The notes: generated by a model not told the origin, from the sequence alone. A stretch of 64,000 nt of DNA from Cognatundibacterium rugosum (GCF_014284365.1 NZ_JACOGG010000009.1:62001-126000), one strand, 5' to 3'. Shown: positions 55,813-64,000, counted from the stretch's first letter. Program-made: numbers and translations.

Positions 55813-56757
55813 ATGCCCATGACCACTGCTTACTATACTCACGATGATTGCAAACTCCATGAAATGGGGTCCTGGCATCCGGAATGCCCACAGCGATTGC
55901 AGGCGATAGAGGATCAACTGATCGCCAGCCGTATCAAGGATTTACTCGACTGCCGTGACGCACCCTTGGCGAGTGAGGCTAGCCTGGCCCGTGTACATAG
56001 TGCCGATGCGATTTACCGTATCCGCGAAAACTGTCCCTCAGAACGCTCTGAATATGAGCATTTCCCGCTGGATGCCGATACGGCACTCAATGCCTATAGT
56101 TGGAAAGCTTCTCTGCGCGCTGCCGGTGCCGCGATTGCAGCGACTGATGCGGTGCTCAATGCCGAAGTTGAGAATGCGTTTTGCGCGGTGCGTCCGCCTG
56201 GCCACCATGCAACGGCCAAAGAGTCGATGGGCTTCTGTATGTTTAATAATGTCGCGGTAGCGGTACGCCATGCGCTGGACGTACGTGGCTTGAAGCGGAT
56301 TGCGATTGTGGATTTCGATGTCCATCACGGTAACGGTACTGAAGATATTTTCAGAAATGACGCGGCTGTGCTCATGGTAGGTTTTTTTCAGCATCCGTAT
56401 TATCCCTATAGCGGTACTGAGCAGCCAGCCAGCAATATGGTAAATATTCCGGTTCCTGCACATAGTCAGGGGCAGGAAATCCGCAGTCTGGTTGAACAGC
56501 ACTGGTTGCCGGCATTACGTGCATACCGGCCGGAGATGATATTCATTTCCGCCGGATTTGATGCGCATCGTGAAGACGATATGGGGCAGCTAGGCCTGGT
56601 TGAAGCCGATTATGTGTGGATTACGCGCGCAGTGATGCAAATTGCCGATGAATTTGCCCAAGGCCGCGTCGTCAGCTGCCTCGAAGGTGGGTATAACTTG
56701 TCCGCGCTGGGACGCAGCGTTGCTGCGCATATCAAAGTGCTGGCGGGTCTGGACTAG
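55813..56757 (+). CDS. Histone deacetylase-like amidohydrolase
   Basis: This 314-residue zinc enzyme of the class II histone-deacetylase family (acetylpolyamine amidohydrolase-like) should remove acyl groups from amines such as acetylated polyamines or lysines. Active-site parts are RPPGHHATAKESMGFCMFNN, the zinc-binding DFDVHHGNGTEDIF and ISAGFDAHREDDMG, and CLEGGYNLSALGRSV near the end. The physiological substrate is not known. Two start codons (55813, 55819) are possible. A secreted NTF2-like gene follows after nine bases. Confidence 0.9.
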   Translation: MPMTTAYYTHDDCKLHEMGSWHPECPQRLQAIEDQLIASRIKDLLDCRDAPLASEASLARVHSADAIYRIRENCPSERSEYEHFPLDADTALNAYSWKASLRAAGAAIAATDAVLNAEVENAFCAVRPPGHHATAKESMGFCMFNNVAVAVRHALDVRGLKRIAIVDFDVHHGNGTEDIFRNDAAVLMVGFFQHPYYPYSGTEQPASNMVNIPVPAHSQGQEIRSLVEQHWLPALRAYRPEMIFISAGFDAHREDDMGQLGLVEADYVWITRAVMQIADEFAQGRVVSCLEGGYNLSALGRSVAAHIKVLAGLD

Positions 56758-56766
56758 GAGTCAATA

Positions 56767-57330
56767 ATGAAGATCAATCAATTCGCTGCATGCCGTGTGT
56801 TGCAAGTTCTGTTATGCGCCGCCGTTCTGCCGGTACACGCAGCGCCACAATTTGCCAATACGGCGGTCATCGCTTTACCTGCGCGTACTGCGAGTCAGTT
56901 GCAGGAAGAAGTCAATCGCTTTCTGAACGAATGGCACGACGATGCGGCGCATTCCCGGCTCAGCTACTTCGATAAAATGACGCCCGATGCGGTGTATATC
57001 GGCACCGATAAAACCGAGCGCTGGACACTGGATGAATTTAAAACCTGGGCTAAGCCGCATTTTGCACGGCCATCTGCCTGGGCGTTCAAGGTCAATCAAC
57101 GCCATCTGCAAATGACGGAAGACCAAAGCGTGATTTGGTTTGACGAGCAGCTCACGACAGCCATGGGCCTGTGTCAGGCCAGTGGCGTAATCCGCAATAC
57201 GCCTCAGGGTTTGAAAATCGCTCACTACCAGTTATCGCTGGCCGTGCCGAATGAATTGGTTGATTATTTGGGTAAAGCTGTGCGTCAGTGGGAAAGCAGC
57301 GGCAAACTACCGGCTGGCGACGTGAAATGA
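56767..57330 (+). CDS. Secreted NTF2-like (SnoaL/DUF4440-type) protein
   Basis: This 187-residue protein has a signal peptide ending in PVHAAP and then a cone-shaped NTF2-like domain: EEVNRFLNEWHDDAAHSRLS, YFDKMTPDAVYIGTD, ERWTLDEFKTWAKPHF, and a C-terminal NTPQGLKIAHYQLSLAVPNE. Such domains often bind small ligands in a pocket, and the function is open. A GGAG site precedes the ATG, and the gene is cotranscribed with the deacetylase-like gene. Confidence 0.78.
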   Translation: MKINQFAACRVLQVLLCAAVLPVHAAPQFANTAVIALPARTASQLQEEVNRFLNEWHDDAAHSRLSYFDKMTPDAVYIGTDKTERWTLDEFKTWAKPHFARPSAWAFKVNQRHLQMTEDQSVIWFDEQLTTAMGLCQASGVIRNTPQGLKIAHYQLSLAVPNELVDYLGKAVRQWESSGKLPAGDVK

Positions 57331-57353
57331 GTCAGGCTCCTGCGCCGAACTCG

Positions 57354-57866
57354 TTACAGGCTGTGGTTATCAACTAGCTTCAGCGTCATCAGAATTTCTT
57401 CTTGCATTTCCCCATTCACAGATAGCGCATCCGGTTCCCGCCCATACTCTGACCAGCCAGCACGTAGATACAATTGATGGGCGGCCGTATTGCGGGCATT
57501 GACGCTCAGTCGTACATGCAGCAAGCCGGGCTGCTGGCCCGCGACGCTGATTAGCAGTTGCAACAAACTTGCTGATATTCCTTGAGCACGATAGTTCGGT
57601 GACGTAAATACGCCCCATAGCTTGGCGCAATGACGCCGTTTAAGACCGCTATCACGCTGTAATCCCATCATGGCGATTAACTGTGTTCCGTCAAACGCAC
57701 CGAAAATTCCGATATTGTCTGGATGGTTTATTTTCTCCGTAAAGTAGCTTGTTGCTTGCAAGGATTCTCGTCCAAAATTAGCTGGGGAGTCAGCTAGCGC
57801 CTGCAATCGCAATGCGCGCAGGGCGGCACTGTCGCTGATATTTAGTATTCTTAGAGTGAAACTCAT
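57354..57866 (-). CDS. GNAT-family N-acetyltransferase
   Basis: This 170-residue protein shows the GNAT acetyl-CoA motif LWGVFTSPNYRAQGISASLL, followed by VRLSVNARNTAAHQLYLRAG, at the usual positions. The substrate is unknown. ATG at 57866 is chosen over an upstream TTG. It is convergent with the NTF2-like gene, with 23 bp between the stops. Confidence 0.88.
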   Translation of the reverse strand: MSFTLRILNISDSAALRALRLQALADSPANFGRESLQATSYFTEKINHPDNIGIFGAFDGTQLIAMMGLQRDSGLKRRHCAKLWGVFTSPNYRAQGISASLLQLLISVAGQQPGLLHVRLSVNARNTAAHQLYLRAGWSEYGREPDALSVNGEMQEEILMTLKLVDNHSL

Positions 57867-58050
57867 CGTGTTCAAATTTTCTTTAAAAGTCTTTTTGATC
57901 CGTTTGGGTTAGATGCGGGCAAGTGAGGACACTCACGCAGAACAGGTTTGCTCAGCATTGCAGAGGCAATTGTCGTCAGTTCTGTTTTGTTAAGATGTGA
58001 GTTTAAACGTATTTTAAAATGACAAGCCATTGATTTTAAAAAGAAAAAAA

Positions 58051-58078
58051 TTGTTACTTTGCGCGTTAAAGATACAAT
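58051..58078 (+). promoter_or_regulatory. Predicted sigma-70 promoter of the riboswitch-controlled gene
   Basis: TTGTTA (58051-58056) and TACAAT (58073-58078) are separated by 16 bases, close to consensus. Transcription would start near 58085, some 35 bases before the riboswitch. It is the best promoter match seen in the window. Confidence 0.7.
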
Positions 58079-58119
58079 TCGTTACGGATTTTACTTTCTT
58101 TGAGGAAAATTCAGTTCTA

Positions 58120-58230
58120 GACTTGCCATGTAGTATTTTTTCTTGAGGGCAAACCCGTTGAAAGACGGAGACGCAAAGCCACCGGCCTACAGCGCATCTG
58201 CGCCATGGTAGCGGGGTTGCCAACGTGGCC
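58120..58230 (+). ncRNA. Cyclic di-GMP-I riboswitch (GEMM-I)
   Basis: The conserved core of the c-di-GMP-I class is clear: GGGCAAACC (58148-58156), a P2 stem closed by a GAAA tetraloop (58060-offset: 58155-58168), then GACGCAAAGCC (58170-58180), CCGGCCTAC, a P3 stem of GCGC pairs with an ATCT loop, and GGTAGCGGGGTTGCC. A closing helix can form between GCCATGT (58125-58131) and ACGTGGC (58223-58229). It lies in the 5' leader of the sedolisin lipoprotein gene, 59 bases before its ATG. Whether c-di-GMP raises or lowers expression cannot be told from the sequence. Confidence 0.93.
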
Positions 58231-58288
58231 AATATCTTTACCCGTTGACATTGCGTGGTCCTCGCCCCACTTATGGAGCGTAGTCACT

Positions 58289-60937
58289 ATGCATATTCTT
58301 AAAACAACCAGCCAGTCCCCGGTTTTTTCGCGGACTGTGATTTTTTCCGGTGTCATGCTGATGTTGTCCGCTTGCGGCGACAGCAGTCAGCCAATTACAC
58401 AAAATACTGCCGTCAGCGCAGCACCCGCAGAGCTTGCGACTGGCACCACCACGTTGCAGGCTGAACTGGCGGTTGTTCCTGCTGAAGCAGCCAATCAACT
58501 CGCGACACCGACCTTCCACGTTGCGCCGGTCTTGTTGGACGCGCCGGGTGATCTGGATGCAGACGCGAGTCAGCGTACAGCCTTGATGCCCGCACACCAG
58601 CAGCCTATCCCGGTCGCGACGCAGTATCTGTCACCGAAAGGACTGACGGTTGATCAGATTCGCAGTACACAGCGCAGTTTTGAACGCAATGCCAGTACCA
58701 ATGTCAACGGTTCTGCCAGCGCAGAATTGAAACCGATGGCAACTGTTGCGGTCAGCACTTATACGCCGGCTCAGGTACGTGCTGCCTACAATCTGACAGC
58801 TATCCCGGCCAGCCTGACAGGTTTAACGGCAGCGCAAGCGGCTCAACTGGGTGCCGGGCAGACGATCTACATCGTGAACGCCTATCACGACCCGAATATC
58901 GTTTCTGAGCTGAATAACTTCAATCAGAAATTTGGCTTGCCCGCCTGTACCGTGAAAACCATCGCGACTACGGCAAGTCTGCCTTTGCCCACAGCATCAA
59001 CCACTGGTTGCGAATTTTCTGTGGTGTATGCCAATGCGGCGGGTGGAATGAACGCATCAGCACCTGCCTATGATTCTGGCTGGGCTACAGAAATTGCGCT
59101 GGACGTGCAGTGGTCGCATGCAATTGCACCGCTTGCCAGAATCGTCTTAATTGAAGCACCAGACGCCTCGATTAACAGTCTGACCGGTGGTATTGCACTG
59201 GCCAATAAAATGGGGCCTGGTGCCGTGTCCATGAGCTTTGGTGCGGTCGAAGGCAGCTGGACTGCTTCAGTCGATGCGGTATTCGGCACTGCCAATATGA
59301 CTTACCTGGCGGCGACCGGCGATTATGGAACGCAAGTGAACTGGCCCTCGGTTTCATCCAAAGTCGTGGCAGTCGGCGGCACTACGCTCAATTATTCCGG
59401 CACCGGCAGCCGTTCGGAATCCGCCTGGTCCGGTACCGGTGGTGGCGTCAGTGCCTATACTGCGACACCGTCCTACCAGACTGCAGCGGTCCCAGGGATG
59501 GGTACGCCAGTACGCCGCACTGTGGCTGACGTATCCATGAATGCAGATCCAAATTCCGGTCAGTACGTTGCCGTGATTAATCCTGGCAGTGCTACGGTCA
59601 ACTGGATCAGTGCCGGTGGCACCAGCCTGTCGACACCACAATGGGCAGGTATCGTGGCAGTGACCAATGCCAGCCGCGCGCTGACAGCAAAAGCCCCTTT
59701 GGGAGCGGTGCATGCCTCGCTGTATCAGCAGGCTGCAGTACCAGGCAATTATGCAAAAGCCTTTGCTGATGTGACCAGCGGTTCGCATGGCAGCTGTGGC
59801 AGTTGTACAGCGAAGTCTGGCTACGATCAGCTGACCGGCCTTGGAACACCGAATGTGTCTGATTTCGTGACACTGATGGGTGGCAGCACGGTAGCTACTG
59901 CGCCGGTTGTGACGGGGGCTGCGATCAGCGGAAAAGTGGGTACTGCACTGAGCTTTACGGCATCGGTGACGGCTGCTAACCCTGTCACCTACACCTTAAG
60001 CGGTGCGCCTGCTGGCATGACGATCAGCACAGCAGGTGTGGTCAACTGGACGACACCACTGGCTGGTACTTACTCAGTAACTGTGAATGCGACTGACAGC
60101 AAAACAGCATTGGTCGACAAAGGTGTCTACACCGTGACCATCGCTCCAGCTGTTGCACCTGTCGTAACTGCCGCCACGATTGCAGGTAAAGCGGGCACGG
60201 CACTCAGTTATACCGTCACCACCAGCTCGGATTATCCTGTCACTTACAGCCTGACTGGCGCACCAACTGGCATGAGTATCAGCACTGCCGGTGTGATCAG
60301 CTGGGCCAGTCCGGTACTGGGTAATTACTCGGTCACAGTAGTTGCAACCGATAGCAAGACGGGTCTGGTTGGTAAAGGCGTGATGTCAGTCAGTATTACC
60401 GCACAAACGCCACCAGTGGTGACCGCAGCGTCCATCTCAGGTAAAGCGGGTACTGCACTCAGCTTCACAGTGTCTGCCTCTTCGGTGAATCCGCTGACTT
60501 ACAGCCTCACTGGTGCACCTGCGGGCATGAGCATCAGCAGCACCGGTGTAGTGAGCTGGGCAGCACCTGCCGCAGGAACTTATCCGGTGACGGTGATTGC
60601 GAAAGACAGCAAAACTGGTTTGTCGGGTCAGGCCGTGTACACGGTCACGATTACGGCAGCAGCGCCAACGGGTCTGACAGTCAGTGCGCCAGCGATCACT
60701 GGTGTGGCGGGTAAATCGGTCAGCGGCGTGATTGCAATTTCCGCACCGGGCGCCAGCTGGGTCTCGGTCTCTATCTCCGGGGCGCCACTCGGTATGGGCT
60801 TCTCCATGAGTGGCCTGAATATCACCGCGATCTGGCCCGCACCGGTCACAGGCAGCTACGCCTTGAAAATCACGGTGACTGATTCGACCGGCCGCACCAC
60901 CAGCACCACGATGCCGATCACGATTACGGCAAAGTAA
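58289..60937 (+). CDS. Sedolisin (S53) family serine protease lipoprotein with Ig-like repeats
   Basis: This 882-residue protein has a lipobox (LMLSAC, Cys29) and a short propeptide-like region ahead of a sedolisin catalytic domain at about residues 165-535. The catalytic set is E268 and D272 (GWATEIALDVQWSH), D414 (RTVADVSMNADP) and S446 (GGTSLSTPQWAG), with the calcium-site-like FADVTSG and YDQLTGLGTPN near the end of the domain. Three Ig-like (He_PIG) repeats of 85 residues and a diverged fourth follow. The ATG at 58289, behind a GGAG, is chosen because an upstream frame from 58205 would run through the riboswitch. The protein should act at the cell surface, perhaps in adhesion or biofilm remodelling, under c-di-GMP control. 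Confidence 0.9.
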   Translation: MHILKTTSQSPVFSRTVIFSGVMLMLSACGDSSQPITQNTAVSAAPAELATGTTTLQAELAVVPAEAANQLATPTFHVAPVLLDAPGDLDADASQRTALMPAHQQPIPVATQYLSPKGLTVDQIRSTQRSFERNASTNVNGSASAELKPMATVAVSTYTPAQVRAAYNLTAIPASLTGLTAAQAAQLGAGQTIYIVNAYHDPNIVSELNNFNQKFGLPACTVKTIATTASLPLPTASTTGCEFSVVYANAAGGMNASAPAYDSGWATEIALDVQWSHAIAPLARIVLIEAPDASINSLTGGIALANKMGPGAVSMSFGAVEGSWTASVDAVFGTANMTYLAATGDYGTQVNWPSVSSKVVAVGGTTLNYSGTGSRSESAWSGTGGGVSAYTATPSYQTAAVPGMGTPVRRTVADVSMNADPNSGQYVAVINPGSATVNWISAGGTSLSTPQWAGIVAVTNASRALTAKAPLGAVHASLYQQAAVPGNYAKAFADVTSGSHGSCGSCTAKSGYDQLTGLGTPNVSDFVTLMGGSTVATAPVVTGAAISGKVGTALSFTASVTAANPVTYTLSGAPAGMTISTAGVVNWTTPLAGTYSVTVNATDSKTALVDKGVYTVTIAPAVAPVVTAATIAGKAGTALSYTVTTSSDYPVTYSLTGAPTGMSISTAGVISWASPVLGNYSVTVVATDSKTGLVGKGVMSVSITAQTPPVVTAASISGKAGTALSFTVSASSVNPLTYSLTGAPAGMSISSTGVVSWAAPAAGTYPVTVIAKDSKTGLSGQAVYTVTITAAAPTGLTVSAPAITGVAGKSVSGVIAISAPGASWVSVSISGAPLGMGFSMSGLNITAIWPAPVTGSYALKITVTDSTGRTTSTTMPITITAK
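59900..60664 (+). repeat. Three 255-bp coding repeats (Ig-like domains)
   Basis: Units begin at 59900, 60155 and 60410 and are each exactly 255 bp, encoding 85 residues with shared GKxGTALSFT, GAPxGMxIS and TDSKT segments. The constant length suggests duplication within the gene. A fourth unit to 60937 is much diverged. Confidence 0.85.
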
Positions 60938-60980
60938 ATCGTTGCCCGAGAATTGCTAGATCGTTCAATAGTTTCAGCCA

Positions 60981-61012
60981 ACGGGATCGGTTCACTGATC
61001 CCGTCTTTTTTT
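60981..61012 (+). terminator. Terminator of the sedolisin gene
   Basis: Perfect arms ACGGGATC and GATCCCGT with an eight-base loop are followed by CTTTTTTT. Confidence 0.93.
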
Positions 61013-61030
61013 GAGGGACTACGAGTTCAG

Positions 61031-61429
61031 TCAGGACTTAGGCTGGCAAGTAGTGCCGACTTTGATCGGCCCGAAGACTTTTTGCAGGCCGCCTATCCCC
61101 CCAATTTGTTTGATGTACAGCTGTTGACGTGCCTTATCTATCGCCAGTGTGTAGTGATAGCTGTCTGAAATTCTGGGCCCGGTTTGCGGCATCAACGTGA
61201 CAATCGCGAGTTCTTTATCCGCCGGGAATTGAGCGATAACAGGAAACGTATCCTGCACCCCGACCGTCGTAAAGCAAGCGCCAAGCTGGCGCTGGATATC
61301 ACTCACCAATTGCTGATCAGCAGCAGTCGCCGGTTCTTTCAAGGTCGTTTCAGCATGCGCCATCGCGAGGCTCCAGCAAGTACAAAGGGAAATAGCAAGG
61401 GTATGTCCGAATAGCTGACTAAATCGCAT
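61031..61429 (-). CDS. Small secreted protein of unknown function
   Basis: This 132-residue protein has a signal peptide ending in SLAMAHA and a mature part with two cysteines (GACFTT, TTCQPKS) that could form a disulfide. No family was recognised. A GCGGAG site at good spacing precedes the ATG. It is convergent with the sedolisin gene, and the intervening terminator separates the two. Confidence 0.7.
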   Translation of the reverse strand: MRFSQLFGHTLAISLCTCWSLAMAHAETTLKEPATAADQQLVSDIQRQLGACFTTVGVQDTFPVIAQFPADKELAIVTLMPQTGPRISDSYHYTLAIDKARQQLYIKQIGGIGGLQKVFGPIKVGTTCQPKS

Positions 61430-61687
61430 TGTGGCTCCGCTTAAGTGAAGGAGAGATAACTAATGTAAGTCAGTCTGGTAAAAAATGCAAAAATGAGGCC
61501 CGGGAATTTGGCATATTTTTTCTGTGCCAATAATTATTTTAACCATATTCGTCATGACTGAAGGATATCTAGATGGCAAATGCACCCCGCAATCCGCCTG
61601 ATTTACCATGCCTTACGGAATTTTTAGGCATAAGCCGGGCATACTTCCGTACAATATCGCTTTGATTTAGCAAAAAGAAGAATAAGC

Positions 61688-62620
61688 ATGTCCATACAAT
61701 GGTTCCCCGGTCACATGAACGCTGCGCGCAAGAAGGCAGCGGAAACCATGGAAAGTACCGATCTGGTGATAGAAGTGCTGGATGCCCGTATCCCCCAGGC
61801 CAGTTGCAATCCTATGGTTGAGCAACTGCGCACCTTCCGCCAGCGCCCCTGTCTCAAGATTCTGAACAAGGCCGATCTGGCGGACCCACAGGCGACCAAA
61901 GCCTGGCTGGATTATTTCAATGCCCAGAAAAATGTGTTTGCGGTGGCGATGAGCTGTAAGAAACCGGCCGATGTCGCTAAAGTGCCTGGCTTTGCGCTCA
62001 AGCTGGCACCACATCGCGGCGTGCCGACCAAGCCTTTGCGCATGATGATCATGGGTATTCCAAACGTGGGTAAATCCACGCTGATGAATGCCTTGCTTAA
62101 GAAGCGGGTGGCGAATGTGGGTGATGAGCCTGCGGTGACCAAGACCCAGCAAAGACTGTACCTCGGTAAGAACATGATACTGACCGATACACCGGGTATG
62201 CTGTGGCCAAAAATTGAACATCCTACCGATGGCCTGATGCTGGCTGCCAGCCACGCGATTGGTATCAATGCGCTGATCGAGGAAGAGATCGCGACTTTCC
62301 TGGCTGAGCTGTTATTGCAGCACTATCCGCAATCGTTGGTCAGCCGCTATGGCTTTCAGCTGGAAGGTATGGATGGTGTCGCCGTGGTGGAAGGCATCGC
62401 CAAAAAGCGTGGCTTTAAACTCAAAGGCGGCGACCTCGATTTCGAAAAAGCGTCCCATACGTTACTGCTTGATTACCGCAGCGGCGCGCTGGGTCGCATC
62501 AGTCTGGAAACGCCGGCCAGCCGCGCGCATTTACTCGCAACCTATGTGCCGCCAGTGCTGCTGGGGCAGGGTAAGAGCGTGCAAACGGGAATGGAAGAGC
62601 CAGAGCAGGAAGACGAGTAA
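61688..62620 (+). CDS. ylqF: Ribosome biogenesis GTPase YlqF/RbgA
   Basis: This 310-residue GTPase is circularly permuted: the G4 motif LNKADL (about residue 60) comes before G1 GIPNVGKSTLMNAL (about 123) and G3 DTPGMLWPK (about 178), as in RbgA. It begins IQWFPGHMNAARKKAAE, the family signature. In Bacillus, RbgA helps finish the 50S subunit. It stands alone between accessory genes. Confidence 0.93.
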   Translation: MSIQWFPGHMNAARKKAAETMESTDLVIEVLDARIPQASCNPMVEQLRTFRQRPCLKILNKADLADPQATKAWLDYFNAQKNVFAVAMSCKKPADVAKVPGFALKLAPHRGVPTKPLRMMIMGIPNVGKSTLMNALLKKRVANVGDEPAVTKTQQRLYLGKNMILTDTPGMLWPKIEHPTDGLMLAASHAIGINALIEEEIATFLAELLLQHYPQSLVSRYGFQLEGMDGVAVVEGIAKKRGFKLKGGDLDFEKASHTLLLDYRSGALGRISLETPASRAHLLATYVPPVLLGQGKSVQTGMEEPEQEDE

Positions 62621-62692
62621 GTCGCAGTCCGGCCCGCGACGCACGGAGCGTGGCAGACCTCTGCGGTGTGTCGGCATTGCTTGCGGCAAGTG

Positions 62693-63364
62693 TTACTTCT
62701 TGCCCATGACTTCGCTGGCAAATGTGACCAGATAATCCATCAGACCATGACTGGCTTTGACTGCCAGTTCCGCATTGCCTTTGGCAATAGCTTTGGCAGC
62801 CAACATATGGCAACGCGCACCTTCCTCGACATCGCCCGCATGCTGATAGGCGTACCAGAAGCGGCGGCACTGTATGACCAGCGGTACCACCGCCTGGACG
62901 GCGGAGGGATTACTGCAAGCTTCATGTACGATGATGTCAAATGCCTGATCGGCCGCCATATAAGCGCCCAGATCATGGCATTTGGCTGCGATGAGCATTT
63001 TGTCAGCCCAGAGCAGCATGTCTTTTCTTTGTTCAACACTGGCAAGTTGGGCTGCCTGCTGCGCGATCAAGGCGTCTAATACGCGTCGCGTCGCGATCAC
63101 ATTCATATACTCACTGGCGTGAATATCGCTGATTACCAGCCCACGGCGTGGCATCTGCATGATCAGGCCATTGGAAGACATGCGCATCAGGGCTTCGCGC
63201 AATGGGGTGCGGCCGAGGCCGGTTTTCTCGACCAACTCAGCTTCAACTACAGGCGCACCCGGTCGCAACTCGAGTTTGACTATCATACTTTCAATTGCAT
63301 TATACGCAATATCTGCTGCGCGCATTTTTGGTGCATTTGCAGCAAGTTCTTGTTTTACGAGCAT
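62693..63364 (-). CDS. GntR-family regulator (FCD type)
   Basis: This 223-residue regulator has an N-terminal winged helix (about residues 15-85, with LVEKTGLGRTPLREALMRMS) and an all-helical FCD ligand domain at about 95-215 whose conserved Asp/His residues probably bind a metal and a carboxylic acid. The targets are not in view. It is divergent from a PAS-domain gene at the right edge, which may be its neighbour in function. Confidence 0.9.
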   Translation of the reverse strand: MLVKQELAANAPKMRAADIAYNAIESMIVKLELRPGAPVVEAELVEKTGLGRTPLREALMRMSSNGLIMQMPRRGLVISDIHASEYMNVIATRRVLDALIAQQAAQLASVEQRKDMLLWADKMLIAAKCHDLGAYMAADQAFDIIVHEACSNPSAVQAVVPLVIQCRRFWYAYQHAGDVEEGARCHMLAAKAIAKGNAELAVKASHGLMDYLVTFASEVMGKK

Positions 63365-63690
63365 GTTTATTCCCTAATTTGGGCTAATTATTTTAAAGCT
63401 CAGTAGCCGTATGTTGGCGTTATTTAGGGATTTTACCTTGTTAAAAAATACAATTTCAATTATTTGCACTGTTTGAATGTCTAAAAGACAGTGCTGTCGC
63501 AGAGCGACACTCCGTTCATTCTCTGCGATCGTCTCGCATCTTGTTGTTCCTATGCACGTTTGTATGCCGGATTTTACGGCTGATGTCGTAACGCAGGGTA
63601 TTTGGCTTGCCTATCAGGTATGCTGATGCCTGAGGTCTTAATATATTAACGGCGTCTCTTCAGGCGTGCTGGCGGGCAGAAAGGATGGGA
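63365..63690. other. Intergenic region between the GntR and PAS-domain genes
   Basis: This 326-base divergent gap should hold promoters for both genes. The left third is A+T-rich. No clear palindrome of the GntR/FCD type was identified, and no small gene is seen. Confidence 0.4.
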
Positions 63691-64000
63691 ATGGAAGAGG
63701 GCAGACAGTGTTTAGTAGGGAATCAGCGCACATGGCTGGCTCAGCATGTAGCGGATGTTTTTTTTGCCGAGAGTTTGTTCGACTCGATGAGCGATATCGT
63801 ATTTTTTGTTAAAGATACGGCAGGCCGCTACATCGTCGTCAACCAGACTCTGGTCAGACGCTGCGGCTTGCGCGAAAAATCTGCTTTGCTGGGTCGCAGT
63901 GCCGCCGATGTGTTCCCCAGTTCCTTAGCTGTCAGTTATGCGACGCAGGATGCGATGGTATTGAAAGGTGCAAAGGAATTACGCGATCAGCTGGAATTAC
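63691..64000 (+). CDS. PAS-domain regulatory protein, N-terminal part (partial)
   Basis: The frame is open to the right edge and gives 103 residues. ATG at 63691 is preferred to 63685 because an AAGGA lies five bases before it. From about residue 30 the sequence is a PAS domain: FDSMSDIVFFVKDTAGRYIV then VNQTLVRRCGLREKSALLGR and SAADVFPSSLA. This looks like the start of a PAS-containing transcription factor, perhaps of the AraC or LuxR class often paired with GntR genes, or a signalling enzyme. The output domain lies beyond the window. Confidence 0.75.
   Translation, partial: MEEGRQCLVGNQRTWLAQHVADVFFAESLFDSMSDIVFFVKDTAGRYIVVNQTLVRRCGLREKSALLGRSAADVFPSSLAVSYATQDAMVLKGAKELRDQLEL

Noticed and set aside
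58205-58288. An upstream extension of the sedolisin gene
   Set aside because: It would translate part of the c-di-GMP riboswitch and place the signal peptide internally; the ATG at 58289 gives a normal lipoprotein leader.
1-64000. Insertion sequences, prophage or integrated elements
   Set aside because: No transposase, integrase or phage structural genes were seen, and no tRNA-flanking duplications were found; the tmRNA 3' end is not followed by an integrase gene.

Overview
The window is a stretch of bacterial chromosome, roughly half G+C. Its gene order (gyrA-serC-pheA-tyrA-aroA-cmk-rpsA-ihfB-lapA-lapB-ugd-heptose kinase-cysM, with ompA, ubiG and gph upstream) is typical of Burkholderiales. 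Base composition and family content fit best with Oxalobacteraceae, perhaps close to Undibacterium; this placement is inference from synteny, not from a search. No prophage, insertion sequence, CRISPR array or tRNA gene was seen. A tmRNA gene lies at 29617-29976.

Layout. (1) 1-3800: the end of an aspartoacylase-like gene, a family 5 peptide-binding protein and a VanX/DdpX-type D-Ala-D-Ala dipeptidase, which look like a murein-peptide or dipeptide uptake operon, then a PAS-GGDEF diguanylate cyclase. (2) 3880-15660: accessory genes. These are a TonB-dependent receptor, a GHL10-type lipoprotein, a LysR gene divergent from a PhyH-dioxygenase/TIM-barrel pair, an acetyltransferase, a Rob-like AraC regulator, an alpha/beta hydrolase, and a small XRE regulator with a membrane partner behind three matching operators. 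(3) 15900-25850: a PBP4-type carboxypeptidase, the U32 protein RlhA, an aspartate kinase, a LysR gene divergent from a DUF1127 gene, a YdcF protein, and an SbtA-like bicarbonate permease divergent from a CbbR-like regulator. (4) 26124-29273: a large secreted metalloprotease lipoprotein with FN3 domains. (5) 29617-49666: the housekeeping core, covering translation rescue, ubiquinone synthesis, OmpA, gyrase, aromatic amino acid synthesis, ribosomal protein S1, IHF, control of LPS synthesis and LPS sugar precursors, and cysteine synthesis. (6) 49846-64000: an HTH protein, a moxR-DUF58-tgpA-mltB operon, a histone-deacetylase-like hydrolase, a sedolisin protease lipoprotein behind a c-di-GMP-I riboswitch, the GTPase YlqF, a GntR regulator, and the start of a PAS-domain protein at the right edge.

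The most informative non-coding signals are the c-di-GMP-I (GEMM) riboswitch at about 58120-58230, preceded by a good sigma-70 promoter and followed by the sedolisin gene; three 18-bp near-palindromes at 15724-15870 that look like operators for the small XRE regulator; LysR-type palindromes in two divergent intergenic regions; and a perfect 20-bp inverted repeat at 25911-25959 with no obvious role. Cell-wall and surface functions recur across the window (D-Ala-D-Ala dipeptidase, PBP4, MltB with TgpA, YdcF, OmpA, LapAB, Ugd, heptose kinase). c-di-GMP appears both as a product (the cyclase at 2886) and as a likely signal (the riboswitch at 58120).
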